Below, piece by piece: positions 37,140-50,100 of a stretch of 64,000 bases of DNA. The position numbers and the translations under genes are program-made. Position 1 is the first letter of the stretch. The number at the start of each line of letters is the position of its first letter. The notes below the pieces were generated by a model, which saw only the letters and a program-made list of their open reading frames with translations, had not been told where the DNA came from and did no database searches. This DNA is from Niebla homalea (lineage: Eukaryota; Ascomycota; Lecanoromycetes; Lecanorales; Ramalinaceae), in NCBI GenBank assembly GCA_019925105.1, contig JAHGAU010000018.1, forward strand, positions 930,001-994,000, given 5' to 3'.

Positions 37140-37315
37140 AATTTATTTTTATAAAATATAATTTAATTTTCTAAAAATATAACTTAATTTTATAAAAACA
37201 TAATTTAATTTTATAAAAATATAATTTAATTTTATAAAAATATAATTTAATTTTATAAAAATTTAATTTAATTTTATAAAAATTTAATTTAATTTTATAG
37301 AAATATTAATTAATT
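37140..37315. repeat. AT minisatellite (20-bp unit AATTTAATTTTATAAAAATA)
   Basis: About eight head-to-tail copies of a 20-bp unit with few substitutions. Less regular versions start near 37,040. Confidence 0.75.
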
Positions 37316-37429
37316 AATTAATTTATATTGTCAATTTAATTAATTTAATTTTAATATTTTATAATAATTAGTTTTTTAATTTTATTAATAGTTATAAAAA
37401 TTTAATATTTTTAATATTAATATAAAATG

Positions 37430-38602
37430 TTAACGTTTATTTATTTTTAATTTCTTTTTTTAAATTATAAATATTATTAATTATTTAAAAAATACGAATT
37501 ATTTATATATTTATTATAAAAAAGTAGAATTTTATAACTAATTATTATAAAAGATTTTTACCCCGGATTATTATAATTTTTTTATTTTTTTATTAAGATT
37601 TTTATTTTTTTTTTATGAATAGTCTTATTAATACTTTTACATTATAAACTTTATTATTAAAATCTAATTTCTTATTATATATATAAAGCTTTATTTAAAA
37701 CGGGCGTATATTATTTAATTATTTTTAAGTTTAAATTTAGATTTAAAAATAAATCTTTTTTTTTAATATTAGTCTTTTTTTATAAATAATTTCTTTAAAT
37801 TTATTTATTTTAGGGTTAGGGTTAATGCCGATTTCAATAAAATAAAATTTTTATAATACTTATTTTTATATTATTTATAAATCGATTATATATTAAATAT
37901 TTTATTTTATTTTATTTTTTATGATTCCGGCTTTTTATTTTTCTCTTTAACCGTTAATATACTTTTGTAATAAAATTTTCAATAACTTTTCTTATTTTAT
38001 TAATAAACTTAAATTAAAAAAGTAAATTTATAATTATTATAAAGTTAATAATTATTTTTATACTTTATTCTATTAAAAATAATTTATAGTAATTATATAT
38101 CCCGGTTTTGTAAAATAAATTAAAACGTTAAACTATATATATTAAATAAAAACTTAAAATTTAAATGATATTTTGTTTTCATTAATTGTAATTATAATTA
38201 ATATCGGTTTATTTATTTACATATAAAATAAATAAAAATAAATAAATATTTTTATTAACTAAAAATTAAATTATTAACGTATTATCCTTTTTTATACATT
38301 TTATATTAATGAAAATATTCGTTTATAATTTATTTTTTATTTAAAATTAAATATTAATATTTTAAAAAATTAAACTTTAATAATATTAAATAGGTTTAAT
38401 TTATTATTATAAGGTTTATTATAAAATTATTTTTATTTAATAATAAATAACTTTTTTAATTGTTTTTATATAAAATTAAGTTTTTATTAACAAATTAAAT
38501 TCAATGTAAATTAATTTTACTTTTTATTTAACTTTTATTTTTTGGAATTTTAACGGATTTATTTATTCCTGATTATTATTATTAATTATATATTTAAAAG
38601 AA
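37430..38602 (-). mobile_element. Tad1-like LINE fragment I (3' part), interrupted by copy G
   Basis: Aligns with copy BF at about 640-1,855: shared landmarks are the CCCGG...AAAATAAATT block (38,101 versus 1,302), TTAATTATAATTAATATCGGTTTATTT (38,187 versus 1,390) and AATTTTAACGGAT (38,546 versus 1,814). The match stops at the insertion point of copy G. The left end lacks the LINE 3' terminus. The TTAGGGTTAGGG at 37,813 lies inside this fragment. Continuation to the right of G (44,422-44,583) is possible but too mutated to be sure. Confidence 0.65.
38589..38602. repeat. 14-bp target-site duplication of LINE G (left)
   Basis: TATATTTAAAAGAA here recurs as TATATTTAAAAAAA at 44,408-44,421, directly after the LINE tail (13 of 14 match; the difference is a G-to-A transition). 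Confidence 0.6.
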
Positions 38603-38611
38603 CCCGTAAAA

Positions 38612-39200
38612 ATGGCGACGAACAAAGGGACCCTAGAGGTCCAAAACGATACGTATATATATAGTTTTAATAATAATGAAGGAAGTATATTAAGTATAAT
38701 AAGTAAAAGTAATATAATAGTTAAAAATAAAATAGTAAACGGGTAAATAGCTTATATTAATAGAAATAGTAACGACGTATACGGATAATATAATAATAAT
38801 AAGCCGGATAATACTTAAAATAAATAAAAAAAATTAAGGTTAATAAAATACGCGTATTAAAGCGCGTAAAATACGTAATAATAATATGGAGGTAATAAGT
38901 AAATAAAGGGGTAAGAAGGCCGGTACAGTATTAATAATAAAGGGTATAAACGGAAGGAAAAAACAGGAAGACCGTAATAAAAATATTATTAAGGATATAT
39001 AAAAAGGAAATAAAACTAATAAAGAAAATAAAACCTTAAAAGATTAAAAATAAAAGGTAAAGATAATACGTTACTTAATAAGTAAAAGCGAAAAAACGGT
39101 AAAGGAAACGGTAAAGGCCCTAAAAGGACTCCTTACGGTAAAATAAAAGAATATTATATTAAAGACTTAGTCGATACTATAAATTAAATTAAAAAGCGTA
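38612..39200 (+). pseudogene. LINE ORF1 (Gag-like) N-terminal relic
   Basis: The frame opens at ATG 38,612 and reads MATNKGTLEVQNDTYIYSFN for the first 20 codons; it stays open for 44 codons until the first TAA at 38,744. The start is chosen because the same ATG-GCG-AC context is conserved, inverted, at the 5' ends of copies A, C, D and BF, and because it lies within ten bases of the element's 5' end. Beyond ~39,200 the frame is too damaged to follow. ORF1 proteins of Tad1 elements bind RNA through CCHC knuckles; these are not readable here. Confidence 0.6.
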
Positions 39201-40599
39201 AGGAACTTTTATATAAAAGTAAAAATAAAATTAAAAGAAACGGAACGTTTATGGGACTCTTAAAAGGCGGAAATAAAAGCGTTAATAAAAAGTAAAAACG
39301 GCGGCTTAAGGTTAAAGGTATAAAATAAAGGTATGAAGGCGGCAGCCCCTTAAGTAAAAGAAAATTAAACGATAAAAGTAATAAAAAGGATATTTATAGC
39401 AGAAAATAAAAGGATAATAAAAAAAAGCAATTATATTAAAAAAAATAAAAATAATAACGGTCCGCCTATTTAATAATAAAGAAAAAAACGTAATTACGGA
39501 AATAAACCCGTTATAATTAATAAAGGCTTTTAAAATAATAACGGAATTATTGATAGAATAAATTATTATAATACGTAAACTATAAAGTAAAGATATCCTC
39601 CTTAATATAACGTTATTAAAAGCGAAAGAAAACTTAAAGAAGTTTGAAATTTAAATTAATAAAAAAGTATAAATTAATTAAGGTTTTAAAGTAATCGTTT
39701 ATTATTATAATAAATAAAATATATTTATTACGTTTTACAGAAACCGAAAAAAAAAAAAAACTATATTAAGGAATATAAAAAAAAAAGAATACGGTTTTTA
39801 CTTAAAGCTTAAAATCGTTGATTATAGGCTTCTTCCGGTAATAAAAAAACTTAATTCCTTAAAATAAGTAAAGAAGTATTCTACTATTATATTAAGTATA
39901 ATATTAATAAAAATATATAATGATATTTTAAATAAAAAAATTACTTAAGATAATTTAATTATAAAATAAAGTAATAAATATTTATTAATCTTTTAAATAT
40001 TAAAATTATAAATATATTATTATAAAATACCTTAATAATATAAAATATATAATTTATATTAAAAATTACGATATTTATAAATATATAGAATTAATGATTA
40101 AAAGGCTTATAAAAAGCGTATTTAAATACATTATATATAATAAAGAAGGATATTTAATATATGATTTTAAGTATATAATAAAAGCTAAAGAAATTAAATC
40201 TAAAGAAACCCGGATAACCGTGAAAATTTAACGGTATAATATATACGGAATTAATCTAACGGGTTAATTAAAAATAATTTTAAGATATAAACTTAATTAA
40301 TTAAACAATAAAAGGTAAATAATAATAACGGATAAAATAAAGAAAAGGAAATTCCTTATAATTTTAATTTTAAAGGTTAACCGTTTTATATCTTTAATAA
40401 TAATTAAAAAGGTATTAAGCTAAAAAACGTTTAACTTTAATAAAAGTTTATAACTTAAATAAATATAAATAAAAAGCTTTTATAAAGGTTAATATATAAT
40501 ATATTAACGCTTTTCAAAATAATATAATATAATATCCATAATAAAAAAAATTAAAATAATAATATTAATATTTAAATTTAAAGAAATTAAAAACGTTAA

Positions 40600-41200
40600 T
40601 ATTATAATAGTATAGGAATTACTATATAGCCTATATACATATTCGTTTATTAACCTAAAGGAAAGGTTTTACGTAATCTTTAAAAAAGATAAAATAATTA
40701 AAATATACTTCTTTATAAATAAATAATTTAATATAAATAATTAAGATATTATTTATTACGGTAAAAACCTTTATATATTCCGTATTATAAAAGAAAAGGA
40801 TATAAAAAACGATTTTAATCTTTATAATATATATAACCCGCCGTTAATTAATAAAAAAAAACCGTTTATAATACCGTTACTTAAAGAGGTCTTAATTATT
40901 TCAAGTAAATATATATTACTTAAAGATTTTAATTTATATTATTATATATAGAATAAAGAAAAACGTATAATAAACTATATCAAATCGGACGACTTATTAA
41001 TAGTTATTACTTAAGTTAATTTTTTATTATTAATATTATAAGGAATTATTACGTAAAAAAATCATAAATTTAAAATAACGATTAATTTAACTTTTAATAC
41101 GGAAAAGGTTACCGGCGCGGTTATAACGTATAAACTATAAAAATCTTAAAATATAATTTAAATTATATATTATTATAAATAACCTTAAATTAAACCGTTA
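40600..41200 (+). pseudogene. Expected LINE ORF2 endonuclease region, poorly readable
   Basis: By position upstream of the reverse transcriptase this segment should hold the apurinic-type endonuclease. Plus-strand translation shows fragments consistent with a coding past (for example ILISSKYILLKDFNLYYY around 40,890-40,945, resembling the family's ..W.GDFN.HH block), with TAA stops between. Limits are approximate. Confidence 0.45.
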
Positions 41201-41848
41201 ATACGACCTTATTATTACCGGTAAGGAAAGCGTAAAAAACGGTTAAAGTAATAAAAGTTTATATCAAAGCGGAAGAAAAAAATAATATAATTTATAAACC
41301 TCCTTTAATTGAATAATAAAAACCGGATTAACCTCTTTATAAAGTAAATAATAAAAATATTAAATAAAATAATTAATAAAATAATCCCGATAACGAAATT
41401 TTCTTAAAGAGTTAAAACTTATTAAAATAAAAAATATATAATTATAATTATAAAAATAAAAAGGTTAATAAAGTAAATAATTAAGTATAAAAATTAAAAG
41501 ATACTTAATTAATTAAGGGTTATTTAAAAAAAAAAAGAGAAAATTATTAAAAAAACTAAATAAATATACTTTTAATTTATAATATATAACTTAACGGTTT
41601 TACCTTATAATATTTAAAAGTTAATAAAATATAATAAAGAATAAAATAAGAAATTAAAGTTTATTTTTAAAATCCCGCCCCTTAAAAAACCCGATAATAT
41701 ATTAATTAATACCTTTAACGGTAAAATTAAAGCCCTTAAAGGAGTATTTTTCCCGCTTCCGTTAAAGGTTAATTTAAACGATATTAATAAGGTTATATAT
41801 TCTGATCCCGTATTAATAAATAAGGTAATAATATAAAATATAATAATT

Positions 41849-42302
41849 AAAACGATTAATAAACTAAAAAAGAATAAAGCCCCGGGACTGAATAAGATCC
41901 TTAATAGATTTTTATTAATAATAATATTATTATTTAAAAGGGTCTTTATTTATTTCTTTTAAGTATATTTTAATATCGGTTATTATTTATATAAGTTTAA
42001 GGAAATAAAAATAATTATTTTTAAGAAGCTTATTAAGCTAGATTACTTTAAAATAAAGTTTTATAAACCTATTATATTCTTTTATATATTAAGGAAGGCT
42101 TTAAAAATAATGATAACGAAAATCCTTAATAATTATATAGAAAATTATAGACTTCTTTTTAATTAATAAATAAAAATAAAAAGAGGTCGGTTAATAAAAA
42201 TAACCCTTAAAGGATTAATCGATAACGTATATACGGTATAAGGTTATAAGAAAAAGTATATTATAAGTCTTTTTTCTTTTAATATTATAAGTATTTTTAA
42301 TA
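41849..42302 (+). pseudogene. LINE reverse transcriptase relic (Tad1 clade)
   Basis: In the frame of 41,849 the translation gives KTINKLKKNKAPGLNKILNR, then FKEIKIIIFKKLIKLDYFK, FYKPIIFFYILRKALKIMIT and, after two stops, KRGRLIKITLKGLIDNVYTV and GYKKKYIISLFSFNIISIFN. This is the Tad1/jockey-type order: KLKKNKAPGPDGIPNR, the F....V.LRKPGK.DY block, YRPI.LL.TLGKALE, GGR.GRST..AL and the first catalytic box SLLSLDI..AFD. The catalytic aspartates read as asparagine, isoleucine or phenylalanine contexts, and the stops are TAA from CAA/TGG codons. Confidence 0.9.
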
Positions 42303-43599
42303 AAATAAATTATTAAAAATTATTATATAATTTAAAGAAGAAAAGGATATTATTTTTCTCAATTAAGTAAATAAAAAATTTCTTAAACGATTAAGTTACG
42401 TTAATTAACTTAAGATAAAAAATAAGCCCAATAAAGCCCGTTATAATAAGGATTTTTTAAGGATTGCTTGTTTCTTTTATATTATTTTTATTCTTTAATA
42501 ATTTATTAATTAAGAAGTTCATTAAGTTAAAATAAAAGGTTTAAGTTAAAAACTTTATTAATAATATTTACCTTTTAACCTATAATATTTCTATACGTAT
42601 AAATTATTTAGAATTAAAATAAACTTATAAAGTTTATTTTTAATAAACGAGAATTTACGGGGCTTAATTCACGTTATATAAGTATAAATTTATTTATATA
42701 ATTAAAAGTTTAAAGTTATATAATATAATAGTTATAATAAACTTAAATAAAATTACGGTAAAGCCGGATACCAATATTAAAGTCCTTAACCTTTAAGTAA
42801 ATAAAAAGCTCGATTAAAAGGATTATATAAGAAAAATTTAAAAGAAAATAACTTTATAAAAAAGGGGTTTTATTTATCTTATTATATTAATATAAAAAGT
42901 TATATTATAGAAGGCCCGGACCGTTTATTAAGCCGTAATAAAGTTAACTATAATATACGTTATAGTTATTTAATATATATTTAAAAGTATTCCGGAATAT
43001 AAAAAAGAACTTATCTAAATATTATAGAAAGTTTAAAACCGGTATTTAAAAATAATTAACGGTATTTATAAAATAACTTTTATCTTAATATTAAAGTTTA
43101 AGGTTTTTATACCGTTAATTAAGGTTTTATTAACTTAATTAATCGCTTAAATAAAATTAAAGAAATATATATACTTAATTATAATAATAAGAAATAAGCG
43201 GATCCGTTAAAATCTTAATAAGTTTTAAGTCGAAGGAAATAAATTAAAAATACTTATTTTTTTCTGATTAAAATAAAGTAAAAATAAGTTAAAAAGGAGA
43301 TTAATTTTATTAATATCCCGGAGGTTAATTTAAATACGTATAAACTCCTATTAAATATAAGAAAAACCGAAATTAAAAAAATTTAAAAAGTAAAAACTAT
43401 AATAATCGCTTTATAAATTATAATAAAGTAAACTAAATATTAACGGAAATATAAGGACTTTATATTTTAAAATTATTATTATTTAATTTTTAATAATAAA
43501 AAGATTATTAATAAGTATTTCCGCCGTTATAATATTATAAGGAAAAGTAATAACGTATTAACGATTTAACTCCGGATGAATAAGAATAATTTAATTTAT

Positions 43600-43700
43600 T
43601 TCCTATTTATTATATATACCGGAAATCGGATAAACGTTAAATATAAGTATAAATAAAGAAAATAAAACGCTATATATGTTTTTATTTCTTATCCCTTATT
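43600..43700 (+). pseudogene. LINE RNase H motif relic
   Basis: At 43,615-43,638 the plus strand reads YTGNRINV, the mutated form of the YTDGSGINGKIGA motif that begins RNase H in Tad1-clade ORF2 proteins. The frame differs from that of the reverse transcriptase, so at least one indel lies between. Confidence 0.6.
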
Positions 43701-44407
43701 TATAAAGGTTAAGTTAAAACTTATTATAAAAATTAATACTTATAATTATTATTAAATATTATTTATAAAACGAAATATCCGGGTAATTATTAAGTTTATA
43801 ATATTTACCGGATTATTATTATAATTTAACTTTATTATAAAAATAAATAAGGTTATTAAAGATTTTATAAAGAAAATCCGTTACCGATTAAAAAAAAAAA
43901 AAAAAAGAAAAACGGAAATTAATAATATTAATTATATAAACCGGAAAGCATTTTTTATAACCGTAAAAATATAATAATAAACGTTTATTAAAAGTCTTTA
44001 AAGGAATTAACGGTAATAATAATATAAGAAAAATATATATTAAATATATAAATATTAATAAGAATATTTAAAGATATTATATAAGGTTAAGGTAATATAA
44101 ATATATAAAGGAGCGGAAGAGTAATAAGTTTAAAAGTAACCCTTATAAAGATATAGTCGTAATATTATAGATTTTCTTAGGGGAGTTAAAATATAAGAAG
44201 TATATAAATAAATTATTATTCTTTAAACGGTTATTAATATCCTTTACCTTAAGGGATAAAGGGTAAAAGCCTGGTAAATACCAATTTTTACCTTAACGTT
44301 ATAAATATTAAGTTTTTACGGTTATTAATAAAGTTAAAAGGCCGTATATTAAGGAACGCCGGAATTAGCTTAATTAGATCCGTAATATAAATCAATTAAT
44401 CAATCAA

Positions 44408-44421
44408 TATATTTAAAAAAA
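44408..44421. repeat. 14-bp target-site duplication of LINE G (right)
   Basis: Partner of 38,589-38,602, with one G-to-A difference. Confidence 0.6.
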
Positions 44422-44583
44422 AAACGATAAATATAAAACCTTAAGAAATTTAAAGCGATATATATATAAATGGTTTATATAATAAATTAAAGATATTAAA
44501 AATAATTAATACGATAAACGGAGGTATAATAATTATAATAAATGAAATAAAAAAAGAAATAAAATATAATACGGTTATAAACG

Positions 44584-44591
44584 GCGGAGAT
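44584..44591. repeat. 8-bp target-site duplication GCGGAGAT (left)
   Basis: Exact match to 52,669-52,676. Its G+C-rich sequence in such DNA makes a chance match outside an inverted-repeat boundary very unlikely. Confidence 0.92.
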
Positions 44592-44752
44592 TACTCCGGG
44601 AAGCGGGACGGGATATATCCCATGGGATAGGGATGGGATAGGGATGGGATAGGGATGGGATAGGGATGGGATAGGATGGAGTTGCTTTTATCTTATCCCG
44701 TATTAACTTAGGATAAAACGGGATAAGATCGGGATATATTAAGATCTTAATA
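44592..44752 (+). repeat. Left terminal inverted repeat with 11-bp G-rich subrepeats
   Basis: 161 bp: the 23-bp tip, four perfect head-to-tail copies of GGGATAGGGAT (44,624-44,667) plus a degenerate fifth, an inverted stretch (CTTATCCCG...CGGGATAAG), and the inner conserved AAGATCTT palindrome. Subterminal repeats of this kind are transposase-binding sites in hAT elements (family knowledge). The G-tracts could also form a quadruplex. Confidence 0.85.
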
Positions 44753-45212
44753 ACGGATTAAATAAAATATATCGTAAATAAAATAAAGAGTTCTTAAGTT
44801 AATAATTATAAAGATAATTATAAAAATAATTATAAAGATAATTATAAAGATAATTAAGAAAGTTATAATATGAAAAGCTTAATTTAATATATAACTTTAT
44901 TATAATACTATAGAAAAGCTTAAGTAATATTACTTTAAATCTTTTTATTTTTAACTTTTTATTAATATTTAACTTATATATTTTATTCTTTAAGCTTATT
45001 AACTTAAGTTATACTTAAAAAGGTTAATAAAGGTAAATCTGCTTTAAAATTAAATGTATTTTAAGCTTAAAGAAAAATGCCGTTTTAAAGTTAAATTATT
45101 TAAATTAGCTTAAAATACCGTTCTTTTATTAATCCGGAGAGTTATAAGTTAAAATATTAACGTTACTTAAAATAAAATATAATATCATATATATTAATAA
45201 GATATCCTTTAG

Positions 45213-45409
<197 letters not shown>

Positions 45410-45799
45410 TAATTATCGTTATCGTTAATATACTTTATAATTATATTTACGTTATATACTCGTTTCTTTTATTTTTTATTTTTTTAATCCTTAGAATTAT
45501 TATTATTAACTTTTAAGTTTATATATAATTAACTTAATTCGTTTTCTTTTTATTTATAATAATAAATTAATATCTTTATTTAAAAAATTAAAAGGATAAA
45601 GTATTTTTAATTCCTATAATAATACTTAATAATAAAAAAGTAATACTTATATTTAACGTTAATAAAAGCGCTATAAAGGATATTTTAAATTATTTATAAT
45701 AAAATAAATAGCTTATAAAATAAACACTTTTATTAAATTAAAATTTTATTATTTATTTTAAATAATAATATTATTTTATTTTAATAAATTTAATAAGTA

Positions 45800-46160
45800 T
45801 AAAGATAAACATAAACTTATTATTATTCTTATATTACTTAAATTTATCCAAAATAAGATTATTTAATAAGCTTTCTTTATTTAATAAAATATTTAAGTCT
45901 TTTATAATTTACGCTTATTTATTTAACCTTTAATTTATTGGTAAATTAAGATTAAAGCGTAAAACGTATTTATTAAAGATTTTATAAAAGATAGCCTAAT
46001 AAACTTCCGCTTATAAGATTTTATTTATTATTATATATTAATTTTAACCTTTAAAGACCTTATCGTTACCTTATAAAAATAATAAAGCGGTTTATTTATA
46101 AAGCGAGTTAATTAATCCTTAAGACTTATTATAATATTTAATTAATTTAATATACATTAT
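45800..46160 (-). pseudogene. Relic coding frame in the TIR element, C-terminal-like block, product not recognised
   Basis: Read on the minus strand from about 46,160 downward, some 120 codons carry only TAA or TAG interruptions and few of them. Quotable stretches (stops omitted) are GNDKVFKG at 46,070-46,047, then ILQAEVYQAIFYKIFNKYV with TAA/TAG read as Q, then RLNKQ and IIKDLNILLNKESLLNNLIL. The helical, leucine- and asparagine-rich character and the amino-acid variety argue for a genuine former protein rather than A+T noise. I do not recognise a named domain. The frame leads toward the (AAT)n tract. Confidence 0.5.
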
Positions 46161-49100
46161 ATTTAATCCTTAAATAAATTCTTTCTTTTAAGTAACTTAT
46201 TTACGTTATAAACGATTATCTTGCTTTTTAATATAATTAAAAAGCTTATTATATATCATAAAAACGAAATAAAGAATTAACGATTTAATAATATTTGTTA
46301 CTTTAATAACTTAATAAAATAATTAAGTTAATTTTATTAAGTATCAATATAACTTTATTCTTTAAAATTAAGTTTTAAAAATTTATTTTTTTCTTTCGTT
46401 TTTTTAAAAACGTATTAATATTTTTATAAAATATTAAGGTATAGGTTATTATATAAAAAGATAAATCTTAATAAATTATTATATTTTAAAATAACTTTAA
46501 TAATATTTTTTTACGCTTTTTATTTTAATTTAAGATTAAGGGATTTATAATATTATAAGTATTAATCCTTCTTTATTAAACGGTTATAAAGGCTTTTTTA
46601 TGCTTATTATTAATATTACTATAAATTGTAATCTTTTGAATTTATAGCTTATTAAATAAGTATAAAGATTATTAAAAATCTATCTTATTTTTATTAATAT
46701 TTTAAGGATATTTATAGCTTAACCGTTAACTAATTTAATTAATTTTTTATTAAATTAACTTTAAGGTAACTTAAGAAAACCTTAAGTAAAAGTTAAATAA
46801 TATAGGTTAAGTATAATAAATATTCTATTTTTTACCGCGTCTTTATAATATTAATAAATAAATTTTAATACGTTTTAACTTCGCAACGTAACGTAACTGT
46901 TATAATATTATTATTATCTATATTATTAATAATAACGGTTAAAATATAATCTTTTAATTTATAGTTCTTAATAATCTTTATTATAATAAATATAAGCCGC
47001 TTATTATTATAAGTACTTTTTATATATTTAAAGTTAATTAATATATTATAATATTTTTAATTTTAATTAATTTAATATATTATAATTATTATATAAGACT
47101 ATTTATTATTAACGGATTAATTATTTATAATTAATAAAACCTTATTACCGTCGTTAAGAAGATTTTTTAATAAAAGTAACTTAATCTTTTTTAAATACTT
47201 TATTATATAATTTTTAATCGTTATTAAAAATAATAATATAAAACTTTAATTAAGATAAGCGAAAAGTCAATATATTTTAATATACTTAACGATAATAAAT
47301 AATAAAACTATGATAATAATTTACTATTATAATTATTTTAAGAAAACTTTTTATATTAAAACCTTATTATTAAGTAAAAATTTTATTTATTAATTAATAA
47401 GGTTTTATAAAATTAATTAAAAAAAAATTTATAATTATCTTTATAATAATCCGATCGAAAAGGAGATTTAATTACTTTATTAATTATATCAATTTAAATT
47501 AATACTTATTTTAGGCTCTTAATATAATTAACTTTTTTATAATTTTTAATTTTTATATAATTCTTTATTCTTAATATTTTATCCTTTTTTAGGTACTATA
47601 AGTTTTTATTATATTTTTTATATATAATATAAAGTAACCTTATATTATTATTAATATGTATAGTATTTTCTTTAAAATACTTTTAAACGTTAAACTTTTT
47701 CTCGGTACCTTATATTAAATATCAAGTTAAATACGTTTATACCTATAAAGTATTTCTTTATTATATTAAGAACTTATCTTTAATAATTATTTTATATATA
47801 TAATATTTAAACTTTTAATTTAATCTTAATATTAAAAGGTTTAATATTAAAAAGTTTATATAAATTAAGTTTTCATTATTAAACGTATTAAAAGATATAA
47901 TAATATAATAAAATTAATTATAAATAAGGGTTTTAAATAGGGTAAAATAATAATTAAATTAAATACTTCTTCTTAATAATAGTTAATTAATAAATATAAT
48001 ATCTTATTTATTATAATTAAAATAACTATAGAAATAATATAAATATATAGGCTTATAATAAAATCAATAGCTATCCTTTACGTAAACTTTTTTAAAGAAA
48101 ATAGTGGGATTTAATTTAAAATCCTTATAAATAAGAAAGACCTTAAAATATAATAAAAGCGTATAGGTCCCAAAAAGTATCTTATAATTAAGGGATAAAT
48201 AAAAATACTTTATATAATCTTTATAGAATAATTTTTAAAAGCTTATCTTAAAAAATTATTCTTAAAGAAATATTTCTTTTTATTTAATTTAAAGTAATCT
48301 CTATATTATATATAATAAAAATTTATCCTTTATTTTTATTTTAGTCTTTATATTATTAAGCTCCTTAATATTTATATAGAAAAATAACCTTAAAGAAAAT
48401 AGTTTATATTTTAAGAATTATAACATTAAAAAATTAAAAAAGTTATAATGGAACTATATAAAAAGTCCTTTAAAAAATAGTTTTAATATAAAATATTACT
48501 TATAAATTAAGGAATAAAAGTACGTTTTATTAATAATCCTTAACGCTTTAATAATTAATAAAAATTAAGTACCGTATTACGTAAAATTCGCCGATTCTAA
48601 AAGTCTATAGTATTAATAATATTAAAATTAAGCTTTATAAGACTAATTAAGGAAATAATTAAGAAAATAAAGGGTAAAAAGGTATATAAATTCTATTTTA
48701 TAAGTATTAAAGCGTTATAAGAGGTTACGGAAGTTTATTTTATTAATAAATTCCAATATAAAATAATTTATAATAAGTTTTTAATATATAATTAATATAT
48801 ATCTTAATAGTTTTACTTATTATTATTATATATTTAAAATAAATTATATTAATATAGAAGGATATAAAATTAATTTAAATACTTAAAAGTAAGGAACTTT
48901 TATTTAGGATTTAAATATTATTATAAAATTTCACTTTTAATTAAAAAATTTAATTTAATAACTTTTTAAAATTATTAAATAATAAAAGATTTAACTTTAA
49001 TTAATATATTTTAAGAAGAAATTTTGTTAAACGTATTAAAATTATTTATAATAATCTTTTTGTTAATTATAGCTTTAATTAAAAACCTAAATTTTACTAT

Positions 49101-50100
49101 ATTTTCTAATTAGATTTTTAATTAAGTTATAAGTTTTTTAATTAAGAAAAACAATTTTATAAGATTAATATTAAATTTAATTATATTCTTTAAATTAAAA
49201 ACTCTTTATTAATTAAATACATCCTTTTTAAAAAAGGTTATAATAGAAATTGCTACCCTTAAGGTTTATAGTTAGTTCGTCAATAACCGTAATAATATAT
49301 TAATAATTAATAAAAATCTTATTTTTAAAGTTATGTATAATTAATATTTAAGCTTCTTTTACCTTTATTACGTCTATTATAGGGTCTTAATTCCACTTTT
49401 TGAAATTATCATTCTTTTATTAAAATATAAACTTAAATAATATTATTTATTTATCCTATTTATAATTATTATTATATAGGAATAACTTATAAACGTAAGT
49501 AACTTTATTATGTTAAACTACCCGTTTTTACTTAAAGAAATATTTATACGGTAACAATAAATCCGGTTAATTTTATATTTAATTAATATAATAATAATTA
49601 TAAAATCTTAATTAATATATTTTTTTAAAAATATATATAAAAGTTAAAAAATCGAGTATTTAATTTATTTATAGTTTTTATATTTTACGTTATATAGATT
49701 TAATAAAGTTATATTATAAATATCTAATTCCCTTAAATTAGATTATATTATAATTATATAGCCGAGTATTTTATATATTAATTACGTTTATTAAAAACTA
49801 TTTAATATTAAGTTTATCCGAACCGATTTCCTTAATTTCCGTTTATATTAAAAGTATTATAAATCTCGGCTTTACCGAAATTAAATTAATTATATATATA
49901 TTATAATAAAGGCTTATACTTATTATTGCTTTATTATTATTTAAATCCTTTATAAAGGATTATTATTATCTTTTATTAACTTTAACTTTTATATCTTATT
50001 TAACTTAAGACCGTAACTTAAGGCAAAAATATTAATATATTAATTATTAAAAATATTAATAATTATAAGCGTAATAAATATAAAGATAATTATATTAATT
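46161..50100 (-). pseudogene. Interior of the TIR element, probable former coding DNA on the minus strand
   Basis: No continuous frame could be followed over the whole stretch. Sampled minus-strand segments (for example near 47,530-47,410, reading ISINLN, a stop, then ISFSIGLL) show stops mostly of the TAA type. The segment lies between two better blocks on the same strand, so one long gene or two consecutive genes are plausible (inference). Limits are arbitrary. Confidence 0.35.

Larger units (their letters stand above)
38603..44407 (+). mobile_element. Tad1-like LINE copy G, near full length
   Basis: The reference copy of this LINE family: about 5.8 kb, plus strand, with the ORF1 start at 38,612, a readable reverse transcriptase at 41,849-42,302, an RNase H motif at 43,615 and the (TCAA)n tail ending at 44,407. 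A reverse transcriptase followed by RNase H, preceded by a separate ORF1, is the layout of the Tad1 clade of fungal non-LTR retrotransposons. All frames are broken by TAA/TAG, and frame changes between domains show indels. It is flanked by a 13/14-bp duplication and inserted in LINE fragment I in the opposite direction. Confidence 0.88.

Noticed and set aside
36780..37315. CRISPR-like array
   Set aside because: Units are contiguous A+T minisatellites without unique spacers.
37811..37826. TTAGGGTTAGGG, possible interstitial telomere repeat
   Set aside because: Only two units, inside LINE fragment I; other copies have unrelated variants at the same place and no telomeric array is present.
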